Shown here piece after piece: positions 37,521-49,268 of a stretch of 64,000 nt of DNA. The DNA comes from Argentina anserina. Its lineage: Eukaryota; Streptophyta; Magnoliopsida; Rosales; Rosaceae. Below the pieces are notes generated by a model. The model worked only from the letters and a program-made list of their open reading frames with translations, searched no databases and was not told the DNA's origin. Numbering within the stretch: the first letter of the stretch is position 1; each line of letters begins with the position of its first letter. Where the stretch lies: contig NC_065877.1 in NCBI RefSeq assembly GCF_933775445.1, positions 22,506,001 through 22,570,000 of the forward strand, given 5' to 3'. A program made the position numbers and the translations under genes.

Positions 37521-38060
37521 GTGCAATCCTCATTCGTCATTGTTGGCGTGGAGGGCACTGGTTTTGTAATGCTCCCAACATGAGTCATGGACAGGGGCGG
37601 ATCTAGGGCATTTGGGGGGGGGGGGGGGGGGGGGAGACTCAAGCCCTTCTAAGAATTTGGAAAATACTTACCTAAGTACATGCCTTATATTCATATGGTG
37701 TAGTTTTGCATGCTTGGTTTTAAAGTTTTGTTAATATCAAACCCACCCGAGATCAAATCCCAACAAATGCATATTTGTGTGTCTATTTTTCCATTTACTT
37801 CTAATTCGGACATCGTTAAGGTACTGAAATTGGATTAAATCAATGAATGAATTAAAACTATTCAACGTGAACCGTTCGTGTAAATCTCAATTTTGAAAGC
37901 TCAAACCATTGTCAAATTGGATGAAATTCTGTAGAAATAATCTTGAATAGCATACCTAAATATTGAATTTCTTATGGTGAAAAAATTTGACCGAAAAGTG
38001 TGCCAAAATTGGAACTTCACTCTGTAATTTCAGAATGAAGCTTCACTCTGAATAGAGACC

Positions 38061-38104
<44 letters not shown>

Positions 38105-39235
38105 AACCCAAAAGTAATGCGTGGAGTCACGAACCGAGCAGTTATGCAAAAGGAACATTGCATACTGTAGATGTTTTCAATGTATACGTACTAGCTAGGG
38201 GTTGTTAAGGCTAATTTGATGCCTTGAGGGTTATGCAAGTACGTAACACTGCGGCCTAGCTTAATTACCGTGTGTAATATATAAACCATATTTCTGTACT
38301 CCCAAACCGTACTATATATATATATATATATATATAAGGGTTTTCAGGTAAGGGATCTGTTTTTTAGCTAAGATAGGGATGTTGCATGCTGATCTTTGGA
38401 TTTTATTAAATGATATTTAACATATCAAAATGAATCCTTAATAGATTATACGGGTGAGTTTTTAATTGGGTTCGATCCGGGTTGAAAATAAAACCTTTTA
38501 CACTCCTGCTTTTTACTGTATCCCGCTCTTATTTTCCCGCACCTTCACTCCCTGGAGGCCTAGACTCTTTTACTTTTTTCTCTATCTTCTTCCATATTCT
38601 AAAGCTGCAACATTGCGCCCCAAACCAAAGGTGATCATCTAAATTTGTATTGGTTAAAGTTTAAATTTCTATTGGGGATTTCTTTTTCTTGGGTGATATG
38701 GGTTTGTATTGTATAAGTGATTTAAAGTCAAAAATCAATTGATGAAGTCTTGGAATACCAGACCATTTGTTTCAATTATATATGGGTCTTTGTGCTTGAA
38801 AGTTTTTGTTAAATTGATATTTGCTTCTCTATCTAAAACTAAATTGATAAGCTTCCATGTCTTTGTGTTTGAGAACATTGCATGACCTGCAATTTATGAG
38901 TCCACTGCAATGTTATATTCATCTTTCTCATTTATGAGTATGTAACATTTTTTATTTGAGATCAACTAGATCTCTTCTTTTGATATTATTTCCCCATTCA
39001 TTCATTCATTCAATTTTTTTCTATATGTATATAATGACTATTGAATTCCATTGATTTCTTCTTGGTAGATTGTTTTATACAATATAATTATCAAATTTAG
39101 TTCCAGCACATACCTTATGTAGTTTAACTCATTATGGTTTATTGTTTTATAATGAAAAATTATAAGTTGGAGGCTATGTTTCAAGGGGTAAGATTAGAGA
39201 CAATGTATTTAGAATCAAATTCATGCTCTATGACA
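37521..39235. other. Repeat-derived intergenic DNA
   Basis: Holds a CAGGGGCGGATCTAGG terminus (about 37595) followed by a G21 run (37614-37634), and a half fold-back segment near 37860-38060 whose GAACCGTTC and AAATTGG.TGAAATT blocks recall the MITE at 58190. Long AT repeats lie at 38063-38102 and 38316-38334. No gene supported. Confidence 0.4.
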
Positions 39236-39600
39236 TACTCATATGTGGCAAACTCAAAAGTATACACTCCTCAAGTAGAAGCTGTGTTGAAGCCTGCAAA
39301 AAACAGTGAATTTAGAACACTAGAGGAACTTTTTAAGTTTTTATAATAGGTATGCCTTTGAAGCTGGGTTTAGTGTCCGGAAAAGTTCTACCGGCTTAAG
39401 TAAGATATTTATGAAATCATGTTGTCAGAAAGAAGGGCATCCAAAGAAGAGAGTAACTCAACCAAAAAGACAGAGAGGGATTATAAGAACCGGATGCCAA
39501 GCAAAGACTGCAGCTGTGAAGAAATCAGATAAATATGTAGTCACTCAATTTATTGAGGCTCATAACCATCAGTTGATAAGTCCATAGAGTGTTCATTTGT
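39236..39600 (+). pseudogene. FAR1-type DNA-binding domain fragment (FRS/MULE-related)
   Basis: Translation gives the FAR1 domain pattern: SEFRTLEELFKF, then after a one-base frameshift at about 39342 YNRYAFEAGFSVRKSS, RTGCQAKTAAVKKSDKYVV and FIEAHNHQLISP, followed by a stop. FAR1 domains occur in far-red response factors and in their MULE transposase relatives. The MULE transposase core and SWIM domain are absent. A decayed fragment, origin host or transposon. Confidence 0.7.
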
Positions 39601-40464
39601 TAAACCATAATGAGTTAAACTTCAATCGTCGGTCTACGATGGTCGGAATATGTAAATTTCCCATGAACTTGAGTTTTCTGAAAATTTGCAGATTTCAGTT
39701 GCTGTGGTCTGCAATGGAGCTCCGGCCGGCACATACATGAGCGCCGGGAGGGAGGAGCACAGCCGACACCTTCCGTACCATCATTGCGCATCACCGGTCG
39801 CCGAAACGGGTAAATCTGTCCGTATGTACGGTCCGCTCCTAATCAGGCATATATATATATAATTGTAGGTGGTGTTCAGGTTGAAATGTATCACCATCAT
39901 GTAGTTCATGTTAAATATGTTATCGTACATATGCATATGCGTTGTTTTCTCCTTTTAGAATGAACCACTATACATATATATCACAAATTTGTTATTAGGA
40001 AACTAATCCTAATTCTCCATATATATATACACACACGTACATATATATATTGTGTGTACGTGGTTCTTTGTTCAATTCATATCCACGGCATAAAATAATC
40101 ATGCATATTGATATTTGATATATATTCCAAATACTCATGATGGTCGTATCAGTTACCTTGCGTAGAAAGTTACCAGCTAGCTAGCATTCTGCCAATACAA
40201 TAAATCAGTGGCAAATGGTAATACGTTGAAACGAAACATCTTTTGCAGTGGTAATTCAATTCAATCAATTGATCCATTTTGAGCTTCGCAATTGCCATTA
40301 TTAATTTAGCTTTTAGCTGATAAAGTTATCTGGGATACAGAAAGATGCGAATTACTTAATTAATAAAACCGGCCAAACCTAAAAAAACACAACCATATAC
40401 AGATTTCTATTCTATCTTGTCTGTATTCTGTTCCAACCATTTCTGGAACTTCCATCAGAAGCCG
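39601..40464. other. Intergenic DNA upstream of the B3 gene
   Basis: Contains a GC-rich patch (39715-39840), short TA/CA microsatellites (39849-40060) and presumably the promoter of the B3 gene. Nothing else supported. Confidence 0.4.
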
Positions 40465-40802
40465 ATGGGTTCTCTTCCCCAGCATCAAACATGTTCTTCT
40501 AAAACTCCCCATTTTTTCAAGATAATTCTGGAGGACAGTTCCAGAACTATCAAACTTGTAAGTTCCTCATGGCATTTTTTAACTAAAAGAAAATCATGCT
40601 ATTGTATTGCATCATTCATTACTTTCTGCCCAAAGTACGTAAAACATCTTAGGTCCGAATGTGCATTTTCTTTTATATATCTTGACGTTATTTATGTTAT
40701 GTAGGGAATTCTGAAGAAATTTTTCATGAAATATGGAGAAGATGTATCAAACACAGCTCGTCTTAGGCTTCCAAGCGGTGCGGAAGTGAAACTGACAAGG
40801 TG

Positions 40803-40975
40803 TGTTAGAATGAGTTGGAACAGCTAGATAAAACATAACCATGTTACTCACGGTGTGTCAACAACTAGGATTAATCATTAGGATTAGTGCTAATATTCTC
40901 CAACTCTCCTATAAATAGATAGCAAAGATTTGTAACAATTCATCAAATAATCAATACAAATCCTCATATTCAAGT
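40803..40975 (+). repeat. 5' LTR of the copia element
   Basis: Begins TGTTAGAATGAG and ends CATATTCAAGT. Contains CCTATAAATAG (TATA-like) at about 40909. Confidence 0.92.
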
Positions 40976-40987
40976 TGGTATCAGAGC
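40976..40987 (+). promoter_or_regulatory. Primer-binding site of the copia element
   Basis: TGGTATCAGAGC, complementary to the initiator tRNA-Met 3' end, directly follows the 5' LTR. Confidence 0.9.
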
Positions 40988-41089
40988 AACTTACGTGGTT
41001 GGTTGCAAATTTGCTCCACTTATTTTCTCCCGTCTGGCGTAGGTGTTTTTTGCCAGACATCTAGATAAGCAGTAACACTGCCTCTGCTC

Positions 41090-41700
41090 TCCGCCGTTGC
41101 CTCCTCCGGTGCCACTGCCTCTTTCGGAAGCCAGCCTCGACGCCGCTTCAAATCATCCGGATCGGCGTGCACGTGCCTCCCCTCGGTCCGACCTCAGCTC
41201 CGTCGTCCCCCCATCGCCGACGCAGCAGCAGGACGACCTGAGACCGGGTGATCCACCTCAGCAGCAGCGTCGACCCCGTCGTCGCTTCCTTGCCAACGCA
41301 GCAGCAGCGCCGACCCGAGCCCCGCCTCCGCACCGTTGTCTCCCCCAATCGCCGACGCAGCAGCAGGACGACCCGAGACCGGGTGATCCACAGGTGATCC
41401 AGCGCCGACCCGAGCCCCGCCTCCGCACCGTCGTCGCCTCCTCGACGGCAGCAGCAGCAGCACTACCCGGAAGTCCTCCTCGACAGGTTCTGATTGTGTT
41501 GATTTCGGAAGCAAAGAGGGGTTTTTTTTATTAACCCCGAGACCCGACCCAAGATCCGACCCGTGATCCGACCCGTAATTCGACCCGAGATCCGACCCGC
41601 AATTCGACACGAGATCTGACCGAGATCCGACCCGAGATCCGACCTGAGATCCGACCCGAGCTCCGACCCGCGATCCAACCCGCGATCCGACCCGAGAACC
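41090..41700 (+). repeat. GC-rich repeated leader of the copia element
   Basis: Between the primer site and gag lies a GC-rich leader unlike the rest of the element. A block starting GACGCAGCAGCAGGACGACC is duplicated (41219 and 41356). About 41535-41700 is a degenerate tandem of GATCCGACCCGA-like units. The Pro/Arg-rich ORF at 41097-41534 comes from this repetition and is not a known retrotransposon protein. Confidence 0.7.
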
Positions 41701-41834
41701 GGCCCGCCCTTTTTTTCTGCTACCTTTTTTCAGTGTTTTTTTTTCACCGACAGTGCTTGTTCACCGAGGCAGGTTCCTATCAGTTTTTTGTTTCCGCTGC
41801 ATTATTACTGATTTGTGATTCGATTTGATTTACA

Positions 41835-44800
41835 ATGGGTTATGGAGACGAAGACGAGAGTTCTCACGTCAATGATATTCAGAAATTTGAAGTCTCTGTC
41901 AAGAATTCTGACAGTGATTCTTTTGGAGGAGCCAAACTCAATGGGGCCAATTTCCGTAAATGGAAGAAAATTATGACATCCCATCTCCGAGGAATGCACA
42001 AGATAGGACATGTAACCGGCGTCACTAAGGCTCCCAATGCAGATGCGGTTGTTGCCTACACTAAATGAGACGATGATGATGGCCTTGTAATGTCTGTCTT
42101 GTTCAAAGCCATGAATGAAGAGATACTTTACTTGGTAGCAGAATGTGATACCGCGCATGCAATATGGACGACATTAGAAGTCCTATTTACTAATGACTCT
42201 GATTTTATACAAGTTCATGAGTTAATGTGCACAGCCTTTGCAATGCACCAGGATGGGCAACTGGTGGCGCAATATTTCACCAAACTGAAGAATATTTGGG
42301 GTGAGATTGATGTGAAACGTCCTTGCATGATCAAGAATCAGGAGGATATTGTTTGGTACCAAAAAGAGAAGGAGCTTGAGCGAGTTCACCATTTCTTGAA
42401 AGGTCTTGATGCAAAGCATAACAGTGCGAAATGCGAGCTACTCAGAAAGACCGAACCTCCTAGTTTAATCACAGCTTTCACATTTATCCGTAAAGATGAG
42501 TCTCAGCAGGAAAGTCTTCATAAGACACAAGTTGAAGTTTCTAGCCTCACTGTTCAGGCTACATCTCCAGCACCATCCCTTCAGCCAGCCACTTCAGCTC
42601 CACTCCATAAGCGCGGACCACCACCAGGCTTCGGGAATCAACCCCGCCCTCCTTGCTCTTATTGCCATGATACAAACCATGCTCGTGCAACCTGTTGGAA
42701 GTTGTATCCACACCTTAGACCTCAGAGGCCTAATTATCGTCCTAAGGCGAAAGCAGCTATTCAATTAGTCCCGGAACCAGATATATATGGTGTGGTTGGA
42801 CATGATCATCATACAGCAGGAGGAGCAACACCCACAACATCAATAGCTGGTCGTGGTAAGATTGGTATGGCTTTACATATTTCTCACTTTGTTGGTTTTG
42901 ATACATGGATTATTGATTCTGGTGCGTCCGATCATATGACTTATGACAAATCTTATTTTACTATCTTATCTCCTCCACCGGTACCATATTTTACTAATGC
43001 TAATGGTGATGCATTCCCCGTATTGGGGAAATGGTCAGTTCGTATTACTCCCACAATAGAACTTCACAATGTGCTATATGTACCTGCTTTATCTCATCAT
43101 TTGATATCTGTCCCACAATTAAATACTGAAGCTAAGTGCTCTGTGACATTTTTTCCCATGTATGTGATATTTCAGGATCTTCTCACCAGGGAGTTAATTG
43201 GTCGGGGGTATCTAAGGGGCAGGTTGTTTCATCTGGATCAGACGTATGCGGGGAAGAAACCAGGGGCACCGTCCCAGATCGCTTTGCTCTCCACTTCTGA
43301 TAAGCTCAGTAAAGTTTGGTTATGGCATCGTCGCTTGGGGCATCCGTCTTTTAGTGTTATGAAAACATCCATGCCTACTTTGTTTCTTGGTGTGGATGAG
43401 TCAGTTTTTCGTTGTGAAACATGTGTTTTGGGCAAGAGTCATCGTTCTACTTATTCCCCTAGTACTTCTCATAAACCTACTCTTCCTTTTGAATTAATTC
43501 ATTCTGGTGTTTGGGGGCCCTCCAAAGAGTCTACTGTGTCAGGAATGCGGTATTATGTGTCATTTATTGATAATTGCACACGTCTTTCGTGGATTATTCT
43601 TCTGAAAACCAAAAATGAGGTTTTTTCGGCTTTTCAAGCCTTATATACCACTGTCCAAACACAATATAATGCCACAATTAAAATTCTTCGTTCTGATAAT
43701 GGGGGGGGGGGAATATGTGAATCGTGTCTTTCAGGAATTCTTTAACGCACATAGAATTGTTCATCAAACAACGTGTCCTTACACACCTGAGCAGAATGGC
43801 GTTTCCGAAAGAAAAAATCGTCATTTACTTGATATGGCCCGGTGTATTCTCTTTAGTGCCTATATGCCTAAATACCTTTGGGGTGATGATGTCCTAACTT
43901 CTACTCACCTCATTAATCGTCTTCCATCCCGTGTCCTTGGAGGCAAAGTTCCATATGAGGTGCTTGCTTCCCATGTTTCCTTACCCTCTTTTTCTAATCT
44001 TCCCGCCCGTGTTTTCGGTTGTGTTATTTTTTTCCATCTTCCAAAACATCAGAGGTCTAAGTTGGATGCCCGAGCAGTTAAATGTGTGTTTGTTGGATAC
44101 AGTGGACATCAGAAAGGGTATAGGTGCTATCATCCACCTACCAGACAGTATTATGTCACTATGGATGTTACTTTCTTTGAGGACATGAGCTATTTCACGT
44201 CTTCTGATACTGCTCTTCAGGGGGAGAATTCATATTTTGAAGAGTTATATCATGAAGAGGGAGAGACAAGTCAGTCAGGAGATATGGTGCCAGGTTCGAT
44301 TGAGATTAATGATATATCAGCTACACATGCACCACAAGATGATTCTGGTATAGTCACTCCAGAGATTCAGGTACCAGAAGCTGACAGCACAACTGCCCCT
44401 CCGACCTCGCCTACTGTTGTTTATACCCATGACCAACGTTTCCCTGGTACAGAAGATCACTCATTTGAGGTTAGTCATTCTATTGGGGCAAATAGTAGTG
44501 AAGCTAATAGTAGACAATATGTCTTACCACATAGGTCTACTCGGGGTCAGCCAACAAAAAAATATGAACCTACCTTCCAGGCTAAAGCTAAGTATTCTGT
44601 GGCAAACTTTATGTCTACCAAAAGATTGTCTAAGTCATATGAATCATTTGTGAATCAAATTTCTGCTGTATCAATACCTAACAAAGTGCAGGATGCATTG
44701 GGAGATCCAAAATGGAGGAAAGCGATGGAAGAAGAGATGGAAGCATTACAGAAGAACAATACTTGGGAGCTTGTATCTTCACCATATGGCAAGAAGGCAG

Positions 44801-46215
44801 TGGGATGTCGCTGGGTGTTTACAGTGAAGCATAATCCAGATGGGTCGGTGAGCTGGTATAAAGCACGCCTAGTAGCAAAAGGGTTCACCCAGACATATGG
44901 CATAGACTATGATGAGACATTTGCACATGTTGCAAAGATGAACACTATTCGGGTATTGCTCTCTTTTACTGCTACCTTAAACTGGCCACTTAGACAGTTT
45001 GATGTTAAAAATGCATTCCTTCATGAAGAACTTACAGAGGAAGTGTATATGGATATTCCTCTTGGATATGTGGTAGCTTCTCTAGATAACTTTGTATGCA
45101 GATTGAGAAAGTCTTTGTATGGTCTTAAACAGTCTCCTCGTGCTTAGTTTGGAAGATTTTCACAATTCATGAGGAAAATTGGCTACAGACAGAGTAATTC
45201 AGACCATACATTATTTCTCAAACACCAATAAGGGAAGGTAACAGCCTTAATTATATATGTTGACGATATGGTAGTTACTGGTAATGATACTATTGAGATG
45301 GATAGATTACAGAAACAGCTAGCCACAAAGTTTGAGATGAAGGACCTAGGTACACTCAAGTACTTCTTGGGTATTGAGGTATCCCGGGGAAGTGATGGAA
45401 TCTATCTGTGTCAGAGGAAGTACATTCTTGATTTGCTAATAGAGACATGTATGTTAGATTGCACTCCAATTAATACTGCTATTGACAGGAACCATCGGTT
45501 GGCAGAGTACCCAGATCAAGTGCCCACTGACAAAACTCGTTATCAGAGGCTAGTTGGACGCCTGATTTATTTGTCACATACTAGGCCAGATGTCGCATAT
45601 GCAGTAAGTGTAGTGAGTCAGTTCATGCATAATCTGAGCGTGGATCACATGGATGCTGTTGTGAGGATTTTGAGGTACTTAAAGTCAGCTCCAGGGAGAG
45701 GAGTAATGTTTTCTAATCACAACAATATCCTTGAGATTTGTGGCTTCACAGATGCAGACTGGGCTGGAAATATTACGGATCGAAGGTCGACATCAGGGTA
45801 CTTTACATTTGTTGGAGGTAATCTTGTTACGTGGAGGAGTAAGAAACAAAATGTGGTAGCTCGATCTAGTGCTGAAGCAGAATACAGAGGAATGGCTCAA
45901 GGAGTGTGCGAGTTATTGTGGCTTAGGAATTTGCTACAAGATTTGGGTGTTAAGCCTAAGTGTGCTATACAGTTGTACTGTGACAACAAGGTAGCTATTG
46001 ATATTTCACAGAATCCTGTGCAGCATGATCGTACAAAACATGTAGAAGTCGATCGTCACTTTATAAAGGAGAAGCTAGACGCCAAGATCATTTGTTTTCC
46101 GTTTGTTCCTACAGAAGAGCAACTTGCGGATATACTCACAAAAGAAGTGTCTAAAAAGGTCTTTTATGACTCACTTAGCAAGTTGGGCATGGTTGATATG
46201 TATGCGCCAACTTGA
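41835..46215 (+). pseudogene. Copia gag-pol polyprotein with three stops and one frameshift
   Basis: Gag-pol in the order: gag from Met at 41835; zinc knuckle CSYCHDTNHARATC; aspartic protease IIDSGASDHMT; integrase with WHRRLGHPS and CETCVLGKS; reverse transcriptase with YVDDM; RNase H with CDNKVAI and ADILTKEVS; end near 46215. Breaks: in-frame TGA at 42066-42068; a frame change at the G11 run 43701-43711 inside integrase; TAG at 45145-45147; and TAA at 45229-45231, both in reverse transcriptase. Outside these breaks the frame is open over long stretches, which fits recent loss of function. Confidence 0.92.
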
Positions 46216-46222
46216 GGGGGAG

Positions 46223-46395
46223 TGTTAGAATGAGTTGGAACAGCTAGATAAAGCATAACCATGTTACTCATGGTGTGTCAACAACTAGGATTAATCATTA
46301 GGATTAGGGCTAATATTCTCCAACTCTCCTATAAATAGATAGCAAAGATTTGTAACAATTCATCAAATAATCAATACAAATCCTCATATTCAAGT
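46223..46395 (+). repeat. 3' LTR of the copia element
   Basis: Same length as the 5' LTR, with substitutions A/G, C/T and T/G between the two. Followed by AGGTG and the rest of the B3 exon. Confidence 0.92.
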
Positions 46396-48213
46396 AGGTG
46401 CAATGGAAAGGTTTGGCTTGAATGGGGTTGGCCAGAGTTCCTAAGTTCTGCTCTTTAGACTATGGTGACTTCCTAGTTTTTCGATATGAAGAGAATTCTA
46501 ATTTCCAAGTTTGCATATTTGATAGATCTGCCACAGAAATTGATTATCCCATAAAAATGCCGGAGATTGAAGAGACAGATCATGGAGATGAAGAAGAGGA
46601 TGACGATATATAAATTGAAATCTTGGAGGATTCTCTACCTCGCCAAAAAGCGAGGGAGAAATCTCCATTACCATGTACTCCATCATACAAAAAAATGAGA
46701 ACAAGTTGGAGTAGTAAAGCAGCTGAGTATATGTTCGAAAATGATGACGGGGGCTCATCTACACGAAAATGCTCGGAGGGAGCACTTACGGATCTTGGAG
46801 TGATGCAATCAGTGAATGAAAGTGAAATTGCTCGAGCTCTTTTGAGAGCTGATGCTTTCATATCTGAGAAGCCTCACTTCAAGGTTGTCATGCAGCCTTC
46901 ATATGTTCGACAAAGTTATTTGGTAAGAAAGCTTCATATAGAATTGTAAATTGATGTACACACCACACACGCATATATGGTTACATTCTCCGAAATGTTT
47001 ATTGCCGATTTCCATGATTTCATCATATTATTTCAGTCTTTTCCGTTGGAGTTTTTGAAGAAGAAACTAATTAATAAGGGCGCTGCTAATGTCATCCTTC
47101 GGGTTTCAAATGGAAAGACATTGTCTGTGAAGTTCAAATATGAAAAATCAAAAGCCATACTCCAGCGTGGTAGGCTTGCATTCGTCAAGGACAATTGTTT
47201 AAAAGTTGTTGATGTGTGTATCTTTGTCTTAATAGAAGAACTGAGCTTCTATTTCATGTTGAAGTTTTCAGAGCTGCAAATTTCCCCGTGATGCCAGGTA
47301 ATTGGAGAACACGTACAATAATTCCTCATCTGCATAACGTACGTGCACTTGTATATGGTTTTGGCGAAAGCAATTGAGCTCGATGTACATCGATCTGCAA
47401 AAATGGCTTCGTTTTTGGTGGTGTGGACAGCTATATGTACAATTGAGATAGGTATATATCTGCAAAACTTGCACTTATATATGTTTTGTTTTTATCGAGT
47501 GCAGCTGTACAAGTTGATAGAAGCTCAACAATCAAAGTGGAACCGAAATGCAGCATGAATTGTGGTATGGCATTAAGTTGTTAATCCTTCATTCCTTCTC
47601 TTGATATGCCTTGTATGAACTAGCACATTTATTAAAATCAGAATTTAAAGATTGGATTGACATTCGATCGTTGGCTTTAACTTTTACTGTAGGCAAGAAT
47701 CAAAGATCAGAAACTAGTGTGCAGGCTGCTGAGAGGAGTTGCTCATTTTCGAGGCCGAGGGTTAAACTTGAAGCTTACAACAAGTTCATTCCAAACAATC
47801 CCTTCTTCAAAGTCTCACTTCGGACTTATAATATACTGGTACGTACAGTCATCAGCAACGAAGATATTCATCTACTCTTTAGTTACTGGACTTGATACTA
47901 CTCAATTACCAAGTCACTGTATATACATACATTTAGACATCTCTGTTTTATGTAGCATATACCAGCTCGTTTTATCAAGAGTTGCATAAGGGGACGACTG
48001 GAGCAACAAACAGTGATGCTTCAGGGTGCTGAAAATAGATTGTGGCCTGTGAATTTGATGCCTCATACTAAACTATCAGGCAGACTTTATGGTGGTTGGG
48101 TTGCATTTGCCAGGGAACATGATCTGAAAGATGGTAATGCTTGTGTATTCGAGCTCATGGAGAAGAAATCCGATAAAATTGTACTCAAAGTTCACATTTT
48201 TAAATGTGATTAG

Positions 48214-49268
48214 GACTAGTGTCCTTCTCAATGAGTTCCTTCAATAAACACCTTTTGGCATCTTGTAGTTCTTCTTTTGTGGAAATTAATCTCTCCGTTT
48301 GTTCAACGTGTATGAATCAACATTAGATACCCTGTTATATATGTTGGAAATTAAATAATTGTTGTCCTCACCGAGGCTTAGTTTTTATTTTTTTTATTTT
48401 TTTATATAAAACAAATTATTTTTTCCAAATGTAATGCGCTAATTTCATATTTCCTTATCGACGTAAGATTATCAAATTGGCTCTCAGTACCAGCTCGAAT
48501 TTGACATCCGCCACAATTCGAAATTTGATAGCGGTCAGAATTCAAAGAGTTTTCAGTTTTACTTGAATTAGTCATAATTTTTGGCTCTTATGACAACTCA
48601 AGTGACTATGGATCGATCAGTCAAAAGATCAAGCTTACACATACTAGTGATGAGTACAAACCAAAGTCAAGAGTTTGACTTAGATTGAACTTGATACTGT
48701 AATTGTTTCCAAACCAAACTCAAATGTGACAATGTTCAGTGATACTCCTCACCTGTTATATTTTGACATGTGGATTTATTACACAAAAATTATAATTTTA
48801 CATATTTTTATTATTTGTGAAATGACTTTCATGGGTATTGATGATTTTGAACTAAAATTTCGGGTTTAGAGTTTAGGGTTTTAGAGCATATGGTTTAGGG
48901 TATTAGAGTGTATGATGTAGGGTTTTAGAAAGAAACCAAAAATAGTATTTGATAAAATAATTTAAATATAATTTTTTAAATTAAATCTTAAGTGTCAAAT
49001 GATGATTGAAATTGAATCACACTAGACATTTCCACGTAGTTCTCCGTGAGAACTGAAAAATTCCTCCTCAAATTCTCCTCCCAAATATCTACAACCAAAC
49101 TCATCCTACGGCTTCTATTCCACACCCTCCCCTGCACCCACACACATCAGATCCCAGGCACTCACTTGGCCTCTGTATAAATCCTCCCCCACAAAACCCC
49201 AAAAAACCCAGAACACAGAGAAACCCACTGTAACACTGAACCCTCTGACCCCAAAAAAAGCGCGCGAA
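48214..49268. other. Spacer between the B3 gene and FPG1
   Basis: Holds the B3 3' flank and the FPG1 promoter. A degenerate run of telomere-like TTTAGGG units (about 48865-48925) lies 350-400 bp upstream of FPG1. Such teloboxes occur in plant promoters, but the spacing here is irregular. No ORF. Confidence 0.5.
49176..49182 (+). promoter_or_regulatory. Candidate TATA box of FPG1
   Basis: TATAAAT about 90 bp upstream of the start codon, giving a predicted start of transcription near 49205-49210. Position and sequence fit; no direct proof. Confidence 0.55.

Larger units (their letters stand above)
40803..46395 (+). mobile_element. Ty1/copia retrotransposon, near-complete, in the B3 exon
   Basis: The LTRs of 173 bp (40803-40975 and 46223-46395) differ at three positions, so about 98.3% identity and a recent insertion. 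The target duplication AGGTG is perfect (40798-40802 and 46396-46400). The primer-binding site TGGTATCAGAGC begins at 40976, and the polypurine tract GAGGGGGAG lies at 46214-46222. The gag-pol order (protease, integrase, reverse transcriptase, RNase H) is that of Ty1/copia. Coding is inactivated. The element lies in the same orientation as the host gene and splits the first B3 domain after a codon for Arg. Confidence 0.95.
40465..48213 (+). pseudogene. REM/VRN1-like protein with three B3 domains, split by a copia element
   Basis: Plant-specific B3 DNA-binding protein of the REM group, likely a nuclear regulator. Pieces: 40465-40557 (start MGSLPQHQTCSSKTPHFFKI), 40705-40802 joined after the transposon to 46401-46922, 47037-47297, 47693-47838 and 47956-48213 (ends HIFKCD). 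B3 domain 1 spans the insertion (ARLRLPSGAEVKL, then LDYGDFLVFRYEENSNFQV), domain 2 follows KPHFKVVM, and domain 3 runs PFFKVSLRT to GWVAFAREHDL. Lesions besides the insertion: a frame change near 46438-46442, an in-frame TAA at 46611-46613, and a frame change near 47238. The 3' B3 domain alone is intact. The frame changes are judged against the B3 consensus, so one could reflect an unusual splice. The start could also be Met at 40417. Confidence 0.85.

Noticed and set aside
37614..37634. G21 run as a possible G-quadruplex regulator.
   Set aside because: It lies in transposon debris without a nearby gene and could include a sequencing-length error.
38063..38102. AT dinucleotide tracts as origin or matrix-attachment signals.
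   Set aside because: Several similar microsatellites occur in the window and nothing links them to a function.
41097..41534. A 145-residue Pro/Arg-rich ORF in the copia leader.
   Set aside because: It arises from GC-rich repeats, has no known domain, and the opposite strand is equally open.
47611..48213. Separate small genes in the B3 region.
   Set aside because: They are exons of the third B3 domain of the same gene.
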